Origin: JALHFZ01 sp963674625
Lineage (GTDB): Bacteria > Synergistota > Synergistia > Synergistales > Aminobacteriaceae
Length of the DNA stretch: 64,000 bases
Direction: 5' to 3'
Assembly: GCA_963674625.2 (NCBI GenBank)
Contig: CAXXXO010000004.1
Location: forward strand, 806,001-870,000
Part shown: one piece after another, positions 62,055 to 64,000 of the stretch
How positions within the stretch are numbered: position 1 is the stretch's first letter
Layout: the number at the start of each line of letters is the position of its first letter
Notes under the pieces: model-generated
What the model saw: only the letters and a program-made list of their open reading frames with translations
Told to the model about the DNA's origin: nothing
The model's database searches: none
Program-made: the position numbers and the translations under genes

Positions 62055-62675
62055 TCAAGGGTTCTGCCGATGAAGTTCGGCTCTTCCGGTCCGAACCCAT
62101 TCCGCGAGAGCTTCCTCGAAGAGGAGCCGGCAGTCGAGGGGCACTCTGCAGAGGACATCTATTTTTTCTCCGTAGTTGAGGGACTGATCGGAGGCGGCTG
62201 TTTCGGAGAGGGTGAAGAGATGTTCGAGAGATTTTGACATTTCGTAGGGGACTGAAAACCGGTATTCTCTGGTCTGTCTTTTTTTCACTCTTCCCGCCCC
62301 GACGAGAGCTTCGGAGGCTGCGGAACAATAGGCATCCATGAGCCCCCGGACGCCGAGCTTGATGCCGCCGAAATACCGGGTAACCACCAGGAGGGTATTG
62401 GTGACCTCCGCCCGGAGAATCGCTCCGAGAATAGGTTTCCCTGCCGTACCCGAGGGCTCTCCGTCGTCGGAAGAGTATTCGGCCGGGGATTCCGCTCCTA
62501 TGCGGAAGGCCCAGCAGTTATGGGAGGCCTGGCGGTGTCCGTTTTGTATCTCCTTCAGTTTTTTCCGGGCACTTTCCTCAGAATCGCAGAGCCGGACAGA
62601 AGCGATAAAACGGGATTTCCGGATCTTTTTTTCCGCCGATGCCTCGGAGGCCGGCTCGAAAAAAGCATCGCTCAT
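62055..62675 (-). CDS. yigZ: YigZ family protein (IMPACT domain)
   Basis: 206 residues. KSRFIASVRLCDSEE, ASHNCWAFRIG, SSDDGEPSGTAGKPIL and VVTRYFGGIKLGVRGLMDAY make the IMPACT/YigZ signature; the C-terminal part is a DUF1949-type domain. Homologues regulate translation factors or act in proline dipeptide metabolism; the bacterial role is unclear. ATG 62675 overlaps the HIT stop (ATGA); an ATG four codons earlier is the alternative. Confidence 0.88.
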   Translation of the reverse strand: MSDAFFEPASEASAEKKIRKSRFIASVRLCDSEESARKKLKEIQNGHRQASHNCWAFRIGAESPAEYSSDDGEPSGTAGKPILGAILRAEVTNTLLVVTRYFGGIKLGVRGLMDAYCSAASEALVGAGRVKKRQTREYRFSVPYEMSKSLEHLFTLSETAASDQSLNYGEKIDVLCRVPLDCRLLFEEALAEWVRTGRAELHRQNP

Positions 62676-63157
62676 TCCTTCCGCCATTCCTCCAGTATCT
62701 TTTTATATGTTGCATCAAGGCCTTCAGCCACGACCCGGACGTCGCTGAATACGGGCATGAAATTGGTATCCCCGTTCCACCGGGGAACGATGTGCAGGTG
62801 GAGATGCTCGTCGAAGCCGGCGCCGGCGACCTTTCCCAGGTTGATCCCCAGATTGAACCCCTGGGGGCTCATAACTTTCTTGAGGACAGAAACGCACCGT
62901 CCCCCGAGTCGGTGGAGCTCGAGCATCTCCATATCGGTAAGGTGTTCGTACTCGGCAGTGTGGCGGTAGGGAGAGACCATGAGGTGTCCCGGATTGTAGG
63001 GAAAGGCATTGAGGATGATGAAACAGGTCTTTCCCCGGTGGAGGATGAGCCGCTCTTCGTCACGGTTTTCCTTGGGAAAATCGCAGAAGATGCACCCTTC
63101 CTGATTTTTTGAGGCCGCGATGTAGGCCATGCGCCAGGGGGCGAAAAGATGATCCAT
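62672..63157 (-). CDS. HIT family hydrolase
   Basis: 161 residues. Zinc-type CIFCDFP near residue 22, LNAFPYNPGHLMVSPYRH, and the histidine triad HLHLHIVPRW. These proteins split AMP or ADP from nucleotide conjugates such as Ap4A. Its length and extra C-terminal helices fit the Ap4A phosphorylase-like branch. ATG 63157 has AAAGGAG upstream. Confidence 0.92.
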   Translation of the reverse strand: MDHLFAPWRMAYIAASKNQEGCIFCDFPKENRDEERLILHRGKTCFIILNAFPYNPGHLMVSPYRHTAEYEHLTDMEMLELHRLGGRCVSVLKKVMSPQGFNLGINLGKVAGAGFDEHLHLHIVPRWNGDTNFMPVFSDVRVVAEGLDATYKKILEEWRKE

Positions 63158-63207
63158 GAAAGACTCCTTTCCCGGTCGAGATGTTTTCCTTAAAGCAAGG
63201 GAACCGT

Positions 63208-63420
63208 TTATTTCTTCCGAAGGATGTTCCGCAGGTAGAGCCACCCCTGCCACAGCCCCACGGCAGCCATGAGAAGGGGAAGCGCAACCTCAAGCCATTC
63301 CGGGTACCCCATGGAAGAAAGTTTGTTCCCGGCGAGAAGACCGAAGAAAATGTACCCTCCGATCAGGAAGGCCGTGGAGATTATCTTGCCGTAGAGGAGA
63401 AAATCGGCCATCCCTTTCAT
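63208..63420 (-). CDS. Small membrane protein, AtpI/AtpZ-like
   Basis: 70 residues with two membrane hairpin segments (KIISTAFLIGGYIFFGLLAG and LEVALPLLMAAVGLWQGWLYL). Layout and Gly pattern resemble AtpZ/AtpI-type F0F1 assembly proteins, which often lie between parB and the atp operon, but similarity is slight. ATG 63420 overlaps the parB stop (ATGA). Confidence 0.65.
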   Translation of the reverse strand: MKGMADFLLYGKIISTAFLIGGYIFFGLLAGNKLSSMGYPEWLEVALPLLMAAVGLWQGWLYLRNILRKK

Positions 63421-64000
63421 TTTTCTTCTCCCCTTATTTCCCTGGAAATAATTCCTTCCTCCCTTTCGATAATGGAAAGGATGGATTTCACCATGGTTTC
63501 GTTGAGCCCGTCAAGAGAAAGCTTCATCCGCGACTTCGTTCCTGTTACTTTGACGCCGATGCCCAGTTCCCGGGCGGCTTTCCGGGCCGATTCGGGAATC
63601 TCGAAGGAAAATCTCTTCGAGGTCTTCACTTCGGGCGCCTGCCGGTTCGCCAGCTTTACCGCCTCTTCGACCTGGCGGACGGAAAACCCTTTCTCTGCGG
63701 CCCGACGGGCAAGGGAGATCAGAACTGCAGGGGACTCAATGGAAAGAAGGGCCCTGGCATGCCCCTCCGCGAGCAGGTTTGCCGAGAGCAGGTCCTTCAC
63801 CTCGACGGGAAGCTGAAGAAGGCGCAGCTTGTTTGTAAGCGCGGTCCGGCTCCAGCCGATCCGCGCCGCAGCCTCCTCCTGGGTGAGAGAGGATTGCTTG
63901 AGCAGGTCGCAAAGTGCACCCGCAACTTCGAGGGGGGAGAGGTCCTCCCTCTGGATGTTCTCTATGAGGGAGATTTCCATCATTTCGAGGTCCGTTCCCT
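63417..64000 (-). CDS. parB: Chromosome partition protein ParB, N-terminally cut by the window end
   Basis: About 194 codons are visible; the frame runs off the right edge. The start of the visible part, EMMEISLIENIQREDLSPLE, is the end of the ParB CTPase box region, followed by the helix-turn-helix (LTQEEAAARIGWSRTALTNKLRLLQL, EVKDLLSANLLAEGHARALL) and a C-terminal dimerisation region. It binds parS, spreads and recruits ParA and SMC. Two parS sites lie about 3 kb downstream. Confidence 0.93.
   Translation of the reverse strand, partial: GTDLEMMEISLIENIQREDLSPLEVAGALCDLLKQSSLTQEEAAARIGWSRTALTNKLRLLQLPVEVKDLLSANLLAEGHARALLSIESPAVLISLARRAAEKGFSVRQVEEAVKLANRQAPEVKTSKRFSFEIPESARKAARELGIGVKVTGTKSRMKLSLDGLNETMVKSILSIIEREEGIISREIRGEEK

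Overview
The window reads as about 64 kb of a bacterial chromosome (GC-rich, mostly long genes on the minus strand, very short gaps and many 4-bp ATGA stop/start overlaps). Gene content points to a motile, anaerobic, diderm heterotroph: an OmpA-like outer-membrane protein, TRAP and ABC uptake of organic acids and sugars, a phosphofructokinase with pyrophosphate-type residues, bacteriohemerythrin with CheC/CheD, HD-GYP/HDOD signalling, BioY and a chromosomal ParB with parS sites. A Synergistota-like organism fits this mix, but that is an inference; there is no rRNA or other phylogenetic marker here. No tRNA, rRNA or CRISPR array was seen.

Layout. 1-3 kb: end of an amidohydrolase, then a minus-strand comB / class-I glutamine amidotransferase pair and an OmpA-family protein. 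3.2-6.2 kb: a tungstate/molybdate ABC operon (permease, ATPase, binding protein) preceded by a molybdenum/tungsten-cofactor-type riboswitch and an intrinsic terminator. 6.3-15.3 kb: PTS enzyme I, an AbiEii-like nucleotidyltransferase pair, HDOD and GAF-PAS-HD-GYP signalling proteins, a phosphoesterase, a PPi-type phosphofructokinase and D-Ala-D-Ala ligase. 15.3-24.3 kb: one hydroxy-acid utilisation cluster (TRAP transporter, LarA-family racemase, GntR regulator, a divergent enolase, glycerate-kinase-family enzyme, D-2-hydroxyacid dehydrogenase). 24.5-35.2 kb: hemerythrin-cheC-cheD, a MATE exporter, proC, murB, an SbcCD/YhaNO-like pair and FabH.

35.2-36.9 kb is an AT-richer foreign patch with a DUF2202 ferritin-like gene, a gene interrupted by an amber codon, an IS3-family relic and two related hairpins. 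36.9-39.6 kb returns to housekeeping genes (STAS, MOSC, YitT, TVP38). 39.8-47.3 kb is a GntR-controlled sugar-type ABC operon carrying a Tm-1-like/TIM-barrel enzyme pair. 48.3-51.9 kb is a low-GC island of a PLD-helicase-DUF3427 protein plus NUDIX hydrolase, a candidate defence module that cut off an HD-domain (SpoT-like) gene. 52.9-54.3 kb holds tandem secreted beta/gamma-crystallin proteins. 54.4-58.9 kb: P1 peptidase, a VapBC-type pair, a TerB-N/TerB-C protein and an FKBP isomerase. 58.9-60.9 kb is a very AT-rich, largely gene-free stretch with two parS sites, followed by bioY, yigZ, HIT, a small membrane protein and parB running off the end, so the replication origin is probably not far away.

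The two most informative units are the hydroxy-acid cluster (whose enolase has lost expected active-site residues, so its substrate may not be 2-phosphoglycerate) and the ABC/Tm-1/TIM-barrel operon, whose substrate is unknown. Both have a near-consensus promoter with a palindromic operator placed beside the -10 element, consistent with control by the GntR-family gene each encodes.
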